In this document: piece by piece, positions 1-5,347 of the stretch
Numbering within the stretch: the first letter of the stretch is position 1
How the letters are laid out: each line of letters opens with the position of its first letter
Source: Sedimentisphaerales bacterium
GTDB lineage: Bacteria; Planctomycetota; Phycisphaerae; Sedimentisphaerales; SM23-30
Reading direction: 5' to 3'
NCBI GenBank assembly: GCA_030636065.1
Contig: DAOVXR010000132.1
Location: 1 to 5,480 of the forward strand
Length of the DNA: 5,480 nucleotides
The notes under the pieces: model-generated
What the model saw: the letters and a program-made list of their open reading frames with translations, nothing else
What the model was told of the DNA's origin: nothing
The model's database searches: none
Made by a program: the position numbers and the translations under genes

Positions 1-487
1 CATCTGCTCCTGCCTCGATAGCGATTTCCATAAGTGTTTCTTCATCGGCTTCTTTGGCTTCGACGACCAGCAGTCCTTTTTTGTGAAAAATCCAGGCCAC
101 GCAGCCGGATGCTCCGAGTGAGCCGCCTTTATTTTCGAATATTTTTCTGATTTCGGCTGCGGTCCGATTACGGTTATCGGTAAGAACCTCGCACATTATC
201 GCCACGCCGTTATTGCCGTATCCTTCGTAGAGTACATCTTCATAGGTTACGCCTTCCAGGTCGCCTGTACCTTTTTTGATGGCCTTTTCGATGGTATCTT
301 TTGGCATATTCGCGTCTTTGGCCTTATCGATTGCGTACCGCAGTCCCAGATTGGCGTTTGGGTCTCCGCCTCCTGTCTTGGCCGCCACGATAATGCCTCT
401 CGCCAGTTTACTCCATAATTTACCTCGTTTGGCGTCTGTAGCTGCCTTTTTGTGCTTGATACCAGCCCAATGTGAATGTCCTGCCAT
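1..487 (-). CDS. yebC: YebC/PmpR (TACO1) family protein, 3' part cut off by window edge
   Basis: Reading leftward from the ATG at 487, 162 codons are open to the window edge. The family is usually about 240-250 residues, so roughly the last third is missing. The start [20 protein letters not shown] is the family's signature N-terminus (typically MAGHSKWANIKHRK). It is followed by [36 protein letters not shown], then [19 protein letters not shown] and [18 protein letters not shown], all hallmark blocks. The ATG is well supported by CAGGAG at 500-495, seven bases upstream. Family members were first described as cytoplasmic transcriptional regulators (PmpR). More recent work on YebC/TACO1 implicates them in translation, easing ribosome stalls at proline-rich stretches. 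Which role holds here cannot be told from sequence. It is transcribed divergently from tpiA. Identification is secure; function is family knowledge. Confidence 0.96.
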   Translation of the reverse strand, partial: MAGHSHWAGIKHKKAATDAKRGKLWSKLARGIIVAAKTGGGDPNANLGLRYAIDKAKDANMPKDTIEKAIKKGTGDLEGVTYEDVLYEGYGNNGVAIMCEVLTDNRNRTAAEIRKIFENKGGSLGASGCVAWIFHKKGLLVVEAKEADEETLMEIAIEAGAD

Positions 488-527
488 AAATAAACTCCTG
501 CTGTCCTGTTATAATTTTCGCTCGGCG

Positions 528-556
528 ACTATAACCCAAAAACCCCCGAAAATCAA
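528..556 (-). promoter_or_regulatory. Candidate sigma70-type promoter for yebC
   Basis: On the minus strand, TTGATT (556-551) and TATAGT (533-528) are separated by exactly 17 bases, close to the TTGACA/TATAAT consensus. It would start transcription near 521, giving a leader of about 35 bases before the yebC ATG that includes its CAGGAG ribosome binding site. Position and spacing fit well, but the call rests on two hexamers only. Confidence 0.45.
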
Positions 557-631
557 CCCCGTTTTTCTTATTCGTCTGGCATCTCTTCCAATCCCCATTG
601 CACAAAATTCATATTCAGCTATAAATTGTAG

Positions 632-660
632 TTGCTTTATCGGATACAGGTTGATATACT
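632..660 (+). promoter_or_regulatory. Candidate sigma70-type promoter for the tpiA operon
   Basis: TTGCTT (632-637) and TATACT (655-660) lie on the plus strand with a 17-base spacer. Both hexamers differ from consensus by one or two bases. Initiation near 667 would leave a leader of about 75 bases before tpiA. That leader contains a short GC-rich stretch (676-692) able to form only a weak 4-5 bp stem. No known riboswitch fold was recognised. This would be the main promoter for the whole tpiA-to-coaB run, since no comparable site was seen between the later genes. Confidence 0.5.
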
Positions 661-742
661 CGTCAGGTTACGGGAGGTCCGACGGCGGGCCGTGTTTGCA
701 TAACTACATATTTGACAAGGCATTAAGAACAAAGGAACCGAT

Positions 743-1555
743 ATGATGCGAAAAAAATTCGTGGCAGGCAACTGGAAAATGAATCTTAACGCGTCCGAGG
801 CCCGGAGTCTAACGGCTGAATTGAAAGAACAATTCGAAATATGCGAGAATGCGGACACTATCGATGTGGCAGTCTGTCCGCCGTTCGTATATCTGTCCAG
901 CGTGGCGGCAGCCCTGAAAGGCAGTGCGATAGCACCCGGCGCCCAAAACATGTACTTCGAAAGCAATGGCGCCTATACCGGCGAAATCAGCGTGGAAATG
1001 CTCAAGGATGTCGGCTGCCAATATGTCATCGTGGGACATTCCGAACGACGACACGTCATCGGAGAAACCGACGAATTAATCAATAAAAAACTGCATGCCG
1101 TCCTGGCTGGAGGTCTGAAACCGATCCTTTGTATTGGCGAACTGCTGGAAGAGCGAGAAAAAGGACAAACCGAAGCAGTAATCGAACGGCACCTTCGGGA
1201 GGGACTGAAAAACGTCGGCAAAGAACAAATGGCTAATGTTACCGTTGCCTACGAACCCGTCTGGGCAATCGGGACAGGCAAAACAGCTACGCCGGCACAA
1301 GCCCAGGAAACACATAAATTCGCTCGCAAAATATTGGCTGATATGTTCGACAATGAAACAGCACAGGCTGCGCGAATACAATACGGCGGCAGCGTCAAAC
1401 CATCCAACGCGGCAGAACTGATGTCCCAACCGGATGTTGACGGCGCTCTGGTCGGCGGAGCAAGTCTGAAAGCGGATGACTTTATGGGAATTATCAAAGG
1501 AAGCATTCCTCCACAAAACGACTGCCGCAGTTGTTGTCGCAATTGCGGAAAGTAA
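743..1555 (+). CDS. tpiA: Triosephosphate isomerase
   Basis: This cytoplasmic enzyme interconverts dihydroxyacetone phosphate and glyceraldehyde 3-phosphate in glycolysis and gluconeogenesis. All catalytic parts of the TIM barrel are visible (numbering from 743): VAGNWKMN at 7-14 with N10 and K12; GHSERR at 98-103 with catalytic H99; AYEPVWAIGTGK at 169-180 with catalytic E171 and flexible loop 6; phosphate-binding YGGSVKP at 214-220; and DGALVGGASL at 233-242. At 270 residues it is longer than the usual 250 or so. The barrel ends near residue 252, followed by an unusual tail with C261, C264, C265 and C268 (see findings). The ribosome site AAAGGA (731-736) is 6 bases from the ATG at 743 and 9 from the ATG at 746. 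The second gives the more typical MRKKFVAGNWKMN start, so either is possible. It heads the cluster, next to secG, a common bacterial pairing. Confidence 0.98.
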   Translation: MMRKKFVAGNWKMNLNASEARSLTAELKEQFEICENADTIDVAVCPPFVYLSSVAAALKGSAIAPGAQNMYFESNGAYTGEISVEMLKDVGCQYVIVGHSERRHVIGETDELINKKLHAVLAGGLKPILCIGELLEEREKGQTEAVIERHLREGLKNVGKEQMANVTVAYEPVWAIGTGKTATPAQAQETHKFARKILADMFDNETAQAARIQYGGSVKPSNAAELMSQPDVDGALVGGASLKADDFMGIIKGSIPPQNDCRSCCRNCGK

Positions 1556-1566
1556 ATGAGCTAAAT

Positions 1567-1584
1567 GGTGCGATACATCGCACC
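1567..1584. repeat. Perfect inverted repeat between tpiA and secG
   Basis: GGTGCGAT (1567-1574) and ATCGCACC (1577-1584) are exact inverted copies separated by AC. As RNA this gives a 7-bp stem with a 4-base loop, starting 12 bases after the tpiA stop and ending 8 bases before the secG ribosome site AGGAG. No T-run follows, so it is not a canonical intrinsic terminator. It could be an mRNA processing or stabilising hairpin, or a palindromic protein-binding site. Nothing in the sequence chooses between these. Confidence 0.6.
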
Positions 1585-1603
1585 CCACTTGTAGGAGTAC
1601 GAT

Positions 1604-2050
1604 ATGGATATGGCGTTATTGGGTGTGATCAAGTGGTACTGGCAGGTACTGGCGGTAGTATTTACTATCATGAGCATCCTGCTGGTTATTATCGTCCTGT
1701 TGCAAAAGGGACGTGGCGGTGGACTCTCGGCAGCCTTCGGGGGAGCAGGTGGACAAAGCGCCTTCGGAAGCAAGACCGGTGATTATTTTACGTGGGTTAC
1801 CGTCGGAGTAGTGGGCTTTTTCCTGATAACAGCTATGGTACTCACTATGCATTACCGACCAACCACCGAACTCGGTATCAGCAGGGGCAGCTCCTTAGGC
1901 TCTCCGCCCGGAGTGGAACCGACACCAGCCCCTTTAGAAACAAAAACCAACGAGAAACAACCAGCCGCTGCCGAGGCGACACCTGAAAAACCGGCCGGTG
2001 AAACAACCTCACCGCTACCGACAATACCAACGGCTGAAACCCCGAAATGA
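1604..2050 (+). CDS. secG: SecG subunit of the Sec protein translocase, with extended C-terminal tail
   Basis: SecG is the small inner-membrane subunit that joins SecY and SecE and helps SecA-driven export. There are two hydrophobic segments, at about residues 12-33 and 61-82. Between them is the Gly-rich signature LQKGRGGGLSAAFGG, continuing to GGQSAFG (33-55), which corresponds to the family loop. The start at 1604 has AGGAG (1593-1597) six bases upstream; an ATG two codons later is less well placed. The family is commonly 70-110 residues; this one has 148. The extra about 65 residues (83-148) form a low-complexity tail rich in Pro, Thr, Glu and Ala. By the topology known for E. coli SecG (both ends outside) the tail would be on the periplasmic side. 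It lies 48 bases after tpiA and 39 bases before yicC. Identity is firm; the tail's role is unknown. Confidence 0.93.
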   Translation: MDMALLGVIKWYWQVLAVVFTIMSILLVIIVLLQKGRGGGLSAAFGGAGGQSAFGSKTGDYFTWVTVGVVGFFLITAMVLTMHYRPTTELGISRGSSLGSPPGVEPTPAPLETKTNEKQPAAAEATPEKPAGETTSPLPTIPTAETPK

Positions 2051-2089
2051 GTTGTGAGTTAGAGTCTTTTTTGTTTTTAAGGACGAACT

Positions 2090-2980
2090 ATGTTATACAG
2101 CATGACCGGTTTCGGCGGAGCAAAATGCGAAGCAGAGGGGATAGGCTTCCTGGTCGAGATCAAAACACTGAATAATCGGTTTTTAAAAACCGTGGTTAAA
2201 CTGCCCGATGCGCTGGCTTTTACCGAGCCGGAAATTCAACGTATTATTCGAGAAGAGTTGTGCCGCGGCTCCATTACATATATTCTGCATATGCGTAATG
2301 CGTCCAAAGAAGGCCCATACGAGGTAAATCACGCGGCAGTGCAAAACTACATGAGACACCTGGAACAGATTCTGACGCTGCATTCGGGAGAGGGACATCA
2401 TATAGACCTGGCAGCTATTCTGCAGCTTCCCGGTGTGTGCGAACCCCGGCGGTACGGCGAAGAAGAAAATGAGTTTTTTCTAAGCATCGTCAAAAAGCTG
2501 ACCCGACAGGCCCTGGAGCGATTGCGTCAAATGCGGGCCGATGAAGGTAAAAGCATCACGGCCGATCTGAAAAATAATTGCCGTGTAATCCAGCATAACC
2601 TCGACACTTTGGCAAAAACAACAGACGACTCGGTGGACCAGTACCGCAAACGTATTGAAAAACGAGTCAATGAGATGCTCTCCGGGATGAACCTGAAACT
2701 CGATGAAGATATACTCGCCAAAGAAGTGGCAATGTTCGCCGAACGCAGCGACATCAATGAAGAAATATCCCGACTTCACTCGCACCTGGAGCAGTTCACC
2801 AACATGTGTGAAGAATCACAGGATCAGGCCGGGAGACGGCTGGAATTTCTGACGCAGGAAATGTTGCGTGAGGCCAATACTATCGGCAGCAAGGCGAACA
2901 ACACCGAAATCAGCCATCATGTAGTGGAAATCAAAGTGGCAATCGATCGGCTCAAGGAACAAGTGCTGAACGTCGAGTAA
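2090..2980 (+). CDS. yicC: YicC/YloC family endoribonuclease
   Basis: The 296-residue protein matches the usual family length (about 290). It begins MLYSMTGFGGAK, the family's MxxSMTGFG N-terminus, with LVEIKTLNNRFLK (21-33) typical of the N-terminal domain. The C-terminal domain (formerly DUF1732, about 210-296) is well conserved: LAKEVAMFAERSDINEEISR, then RLHSHLEQF, GRRLEFLTQEMLREANTIGS and a KEQVLNVE ending. YicC is reported in E. coli as an endoribonuclease taking part in degradation of small RNA (RyhB); the family's general substrate is less clear. The middle (130-200) is rich in charged residues and likely helical. The start is supported by TAAGGA (2078-2083), six bases upstream. Its placement directly before gmk, rpoZ and coaBC is a widespread gene order, as with yloC in Bacillus. 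Nothing appears broken. Confidence 0.95.
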   Translation: MLYSMTGFGGAKCEAEGIGFLVEIKTLNNRFLKTVVKLPDALAFTEPEIQRIIREELCRGSITYILHMRNASKEGPYEVNHAAVQNYMRHLEQILTLHSGEGHHIDLAAILQLPGVCEPRRYGEEENEFFLSIVKKLTRQALERLRQMRADEGKSITADLKNNCRVIQHNLDTLAKTTDDSVDQYRKRIEKRVNEMLSGMNLKLDEDILAKEVAMFAERSDINEEISRLHSHLEQFTNMCEESQDQAGRRLEFLTQEMLREANTIGSKANNTEISHHVVEIKVAIDRLKEQVLNVE

Positions 2981-3027
2981 GTGGAGATAGCTGTTAGCTG
3001 CGAGAAGAGGCTGGAAACTCTGGAAAA

Positions 3028-3600
3028 ATGACAGAACAAGACACGGCAAAAAGTGGGCGGTTGTTTGTGATCAGCGGGCCGAGCGGGTGCGGTAAAAGCA
3101 CCTTGTGCCGAGAGGTACTCCAACGTACCAATGCCTGCCTGAGTGTTTCCGCCACTACCAGAGGCCGCAGCAAAAGCGAGACAGACGGAGTCGATTATTA
3201 TTTTCTCAGCAAAAAGGAATTCAGGGACAAAATCGACGCGAATGAGTTTCTGGAATACGCGCAAGTGTTCGAGAATTACTACGGTACGCTGGCGGAACCG
3301 GTAATGGAGAAACTCGAAGACGGCCAAACAATAATACTGGAGATCGATGTGCAGGGGGCGATACAAGTGTTCGGCCGCTATCCGGAAGCCATCGGGATAC
3401 TTGTGCTGCCGCCAGGCAAAGAAATACTGCGACAGCGACTCAGCCAACGTGGACGAGACGATAAAGATACAATCAAAAAACGATTAGATAAAGCGGAATG
3501 GGAAATCGAACAGGCCCAAAACAATAAAAACTTCAAACACACAGTAGTCAACGACAACCTGGACGAAGCCATTAAAAAAATGGTACGAATAATCGAATAA
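3028..3600 (+). CDS. gmk: Guanylate kinase
   Basis: Guanylate kinase phosphorylates GMP to GDP using ATP, a needed step in guanine nucleotide synthesis and (p)ppGpp supply. The P-loop GPSGCGKST is at residues 17-25. The GMP-binding part follows as SATTRGRSKSETDGVDYYFL (41-60), with EFLEYAQVFENYYGTL (73-88) and the Walker B-like EIDVQGA (105-111). The lid and C-terminal portion read ILVLPPGKEILRQRLSQRG (124-142) and then RLDKAEWEIEQA. At 190 residues it is a normal length. The loop after TTR departs from the usual xPRxGE spacing, placing Ser48 where the second GMP-phosphate arginine is expected (see findings). The Shine-Dalgarno signal is weak: GGA at 3022-3024 is only three bases from ATG. 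No better start gives the family N-terminus. It sits 47 bases after yicC and upstream of rpoZ. Confidence 0.96.
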   Translation: MTEQDTAKSGRLFVISGPSGCGKSTLCREVLQRTNACLSVSATTRGRSKSETDGVDYYFLSKKEFRDKIDANEFLEYAQVFENYYGTLAEPVMEKLEDGQTIILEIDVQGAIQVFGRYPEAIGILVLPPGKEILRQRLSQRGRDDKDTIKKRLDKAEWEIEQAQNNKNFKHTVVNDNLDEAIKKMVRIIE

Positions 3601-3630
3601 AAACAGGATATGTCAGGGAGACAGGATAAT

Positions 3631-3873
3631 ATGATCGAAGCTATAAAAAACGATGAATTGGCGAAAAGAATCGGTGGGGCATTCAGACTTACGGCCTTGA
3701 TACAACGACGCCTGAAAGAACTGATCGAGGGTTCTCGGCCACTGGTTGACCCACAAGGAAAAAATCTGATCGAAATAGCCATACAGGAAATCGATGAAGG
3801 AAAAGTTGTTATCGATTACGAAAAAACAGAGATGCTGAATGCCCAGGAAGAAGACGCGCCGGAAAAGGCATAG
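3631..3873 (+). CDS. rpoZ: DNA-directed RNA polymerase omega subunit
   Basis: Omega binds the beta-prime subunit, aids RNA polymerase assembly and in many bacteria contributes to the ppGpp site. The 80-residue product reads MIEAIKNDELAKRIGGAFRL and then TALIQRRLKELIEGSRPLVD, with IEIAIQEIDEGKVVI at about 49-63. The helix-turn layout with a Lys/Arg-rich first helix and a conserved EI.EG region matches omega, in the form I associate with planctomycetes. The start at 3631 is preferred: AGGGAG (3615-3620) and AGGA (3623-3626) lie just upstream, and the family start is MIEA. An in-frame ATG at 3610 would add seven residues (MSGRQDN), but its AGGA ends one base before the ATG. The acidic tail (QEEDAPEKA) is common in omega. 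Position between gmk and coaC is the classic context and strengthens the call. Confidence 0.9.
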   Translation: MIEAIKNDELAKRIGGAFRLTALIQRRLKELIEGSRPLVDPQGKNLIEIAIQEIDEGKVVIDYEKTEMLNAQEEDAPEKA

Positions 3874-3887
3874 TCCGGAAAAACTCT

Positions 3888-4475
3888 GTGACAAACGAAC
3901 CGAAACATTACGAAGTGTTGCTGGCGGTAACCGGTGGAATCGCCGCGTATAAATCGGCGGCCCTGTGCTCACAATTGCATCAGAAGCAGGTGGGTGTTAC
4001 CGTGGCGATGACCGCCAACGCTGAGCGATTTGTTGGACGAGTTACATTCAGCGCATTGTCGAGCAGAAAAGTGCATACCGACCTTTTCAGCGTTGGCGAT
4101 GATAACGAAAATTACAGCGTCTCTCATATCAGCCTGACCAAACGAGCGGATTTGATCGTAGTAGCACCGGCCACGGCTAATATAATCGCCAAGATGGCTG
4201 CTGGAATTTGCGATGACCTTGTAAGTGCCCTGCTCTGTGCCGCAGACAGCGATATACTAATAGCACCGTCAATGAACGAGCGAATGTGGAACAACCCCGC
4301 GACGCAACGCAACATCAAGACATTACGAGAAACAGGTGTTTATTTTGTCGGCCCGCAAACCGGTGCCCTGGCGTGTGGGACAAAAGGGATAGGCCGAATG
4401 TGCGAACCAGAAGAGATACTGGCTGAAATCACGAAACTCCTGGAAGATAAAAAGCCAAAAGACATCTGTCTATAA
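3888..4475 (+). CDS. coaC: Phosphopantothenoylcysteine decarboxylase (CoaC, stand-alone)
   Basis: This flavin-dependent enzyme decarboxylates 4'-phosphopantothenoylcysteine to 4'-phosphopantetheine in coenzyme A synthesis. HFCD-type flavoprotein features are clear: LLAVTGGIAAYKSA (11-24) binds FMN; VSHISL (78-83) holds the catalytic His80; APATANIIAKMAAGICDDL (93-111) is the PxSANT-like block; PSMNERMW (127-134) contains the substrate-binding Asn130; and ALACGTKGIGRM (160-171) carries the active-site Cys163. At 195 residues it contains only the decarboxylase half of the usual CoaBC fusion; the synthetase half is the next gene in a different frame. The start is a GTG at 3888 with a modest GGAA site (3877-3880), seven bases upstream. 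It begins 14 bases after rpoZ, so translational coupling is plausible. All key residues are present, so it should be active. Confidence 0.94.
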   Translation: MTNEPKHYEVLLAVTGGIAAYKSAALCSQLHQKQVGVTVAMTANAERFVGRVTFSALSSRKVHTDLFSVGDDNENYSVSHISLTKRADLIVVAPATANIIAKMAAGICDDLVSALLCAADSDILIAPSMNERMWNNPATQRNIKTLRETGVYFVGPQTGALACGTKGIGRMCEPEEILAEITKLLEDKKPKDICL

Positions 4476-4492
4476 CAAACATTAGTTAACGC

Positions 4493-4526
4493 GTGGGTCA
4501 AAGCCCCACCTTACCGGCTAACCCAC
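4493..4526. repeat. Overlapping inverted repeats between coaC and coaB
   Basis: GTGGG (4493-4497) can pair with CCCAC (4505-4509) across a 7-base loop. The same left arm extended to GTGGGT (4493-4498) can instead pair with ACCCAC (4521-4526). The two pairings exclude each other. The segment sits between the coaC stop and the coaB ATG at 4541, and neither arm is followed by a T-run. It may be a small palindromic repeat element, a processing site or a translation-control hairpin. The sequence alone does not decide. Confidence 0.4.
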
Positions 4527-4540
4527 CACCAGTAATAATA

Positions 4541-5209
4541 ATGCATTTTCTGATAACAGCAGGTCCGACGCGTGAGTATATTGATCCGGTGCGGTTTATC
4601 AGCAACGGTTCCACCGGCAAGATGGGCTATGCGTGCGCGGCGGCGGCGGTACGGCGGGGACATAGGGTAACACTGGTGAGCGGACCGGTGGGGTTGGCGG
4701 CGCCGAAGAAAATCAGACTAATCAGGGTAATCAGCAGTAACGAAATGGCGGATGCGGTTATGGGAAGTTTTGCCCGATGCGACTGCGTGATAATGACCGC
4801 GGCAGTGGGGGACTACAAGCCGGAAAAGCCGGCCAATCGGAAAATCAAAAAGACCGACCAGCCTCTTATTCTGAAACTGCAACGTACTATTGATATTCTT
4901 GCGGAATTAGGACGTATCAAGGAAGAACAATTCTTAATCGGCTTTGCTGTGCAGGACTGTTCAGCCCGGCAAAACGCACGGCGTAAAATGGCCGAGAAAA
5001 ATCTGGACGTTGTAGTCCTGAACAGTCCCGCTTCTTTCGGAGCTGATCGAATAGACGCTCAAGTCCTGCAACGTAGCGGCGGTTGGGAAAATTTCCCTGC
5101 GATAAGCAAAAAAGTAATGGCAACCACCCTTGTCAAACTTGCCGAGCAAACTATCCTTAACCGTTTCAACGGTTTATTACACAGCAAGTGTAGCCCGGAC
5201 AAAAAGTAG
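4541..5209 (+). CDS. coaB: Phosphopantothenate-cysteine ligase (CoaB, stand-alone)
   Basis: CoaB joins 4'-phosphopantothenate and cysteine using a nucleotide triphosphate (CTP in most bacteria), making the substrate for CoaC. From the ATG at 4541 the 222-residue protein begins [20 protein letters not shown], with [11 protein letters not shown] (19-29) containing the key Asn22. [13 protein letters not shown] (86-98) and the KIKK nucleotide-handling motif (101-104) follow. FLIGFAVQD (131-139) and [17 protein letters not shown] (153-169) complete the domain. The family normally shows GFAAET at the first of these; here it is GFAVQD. An in-frame GTG at 4493 would add 16 unconserved residues encoded by the inverted-repeat segment, so the ATG is chosen. 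Neither start has a recognisable ribosome binding site. The last about 16 residues ([16 protein letters not shown]) lie past the conserved end. With coaC it replaces the usual bifunctional CoaBC. Confidence 0.93.
   Translation: MHFLITAGPTREYIDPVRFISNGSTGKMGYACAAAAVRRGHRVTLVSGPVGLAAPKKIRLIRVISSNEMADAVMGSFARCDCVIMTAAVGDYKPEKPANRKIKKTDQPLILKLQRTIDILAELGRIKEEQFLIGFAVQDCSARQNARRKMAEKNLDVVVLNSPASFGADRIDAQVLQRSGGWENFPAISKKVMATTLVKLAEQTILNRFNGLLHSKCSPDKK
5158..5181 (+). repeat. Inverted repeat resembling the nearby IS66 end
   Basis: AACCGTT (5159-5165) and AACGGTT (5168-5174) are exact inverted copies with TC between them, inside the 3' end of coaB. The stretch from 5158 aligns with the IS66-like end from 5349: both read TAACCGTT, CA, CGGTTT, then a T-rich stretch and ACA. 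Two single-base gaps and two mismatches occur over about 24 bases. It may be a relic of an IS end or a chance likeness. Confidence 0.35.
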
Positions 5210-5214
5210 CCCGG
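5190..5214 (+). repeat. Short direct repeat GTAGCCCGG across the coaB stop
   Basis: GTAGCCCGG occurs at 5190-5198 and again at 5206-5214, 16 bases apart, and the second copy contains the coaB TAG stop. It marks the switch from coding sequence to a GC-rich, hairpin-rich spacer. It could be part of a dispersed REP-like repeat, which needs the rest of the genome to judge. Confidence 0.4.
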
Positions 5215-5224
5215 GCCGTGCCCG
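5212..5224 (+). terminator. Weak candidate terminator hairpin after coaB
   Basis: CGGGC (5212-5216) and GCCCG (5220-5224) form a GC-only 5-bp stem with a CGT loop, three bases after the coaB stop. The following bases (CCATTTATTCC) are only moderately T-rich. Position favours operon termination, but stem length and U-tract are below the usual standard. Confidence 0.25.
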
Positions 5225-5276
5225 CCATTTATTCCTTGTTCCTGTTAGCCCCTGCTGTCAAGCGGCCGGGTGGCAG

Positions 5277-5298
5277 CGTCTGTCCAGCAGGACAGGCG
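5277..5298. terminator. Strong hairpin between convergent coaB and IS66 gene
   Basis: CGTCTGTCC (5277-5285) pairs with GGACAGGCG (5290-5298) around an AGCA loop, giving a 9-bp stem with one T-G pair. An adjacent weaker stem can form between GCTGTC and GGCAGC (about 5254-5276). There is no immediate T-run on either strand, so a classical intrinsic terminator is not shown. Its place between converging genes makes a transcription-end or RNA-stabilising role the simplest reading. Confidence 0.35.
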
Positions 5299-5347
5299 AT
5301 GGCGACTTTCTAACATTCGTCATTTCTTTTTCTTTATTCAATATTTC

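Noticed and set aside
712..740. Exact TTGACA at 712-717 as a promoter -35 box
   Set aside because: Seventeen bases downstream there is only GAACCG, which overlaps the tpiA ribosome site region and is not a -10 box.
276..746. 156-codon plus-strand open frame across the yebC start and intergenic region
   Set aside because: It lies mostly antisense to the clearly conserved yebC, runs through both promoter candidates, and resembles no family I know.
1076..1588. 170-codon minus-strand open frame opposite tpiA
   Set aside because: It is antisense to a gene with all catalytic motifs present and shows no recognisable domain.
2981..3027. Short repeats TAGCTG and CTGGAAA in the yicC-gmk spacer
   Set aside because: They are only six to seven bases long in a 47-base gap, within chance expectation, with no clear stem or promoter.
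2917..3447. 176-codon minus-strand open frame opposite yicC and gmk
   Set aside because: It overlaps two strongly conserved genes and has no recognisable family or ribosome site.
5260..5322. Small minus-strand frame starting MTNVRKSPSP
   Set aside because: It has 21 codons, covers the hairpin arms, and has no support beyond an ATG and a stop.
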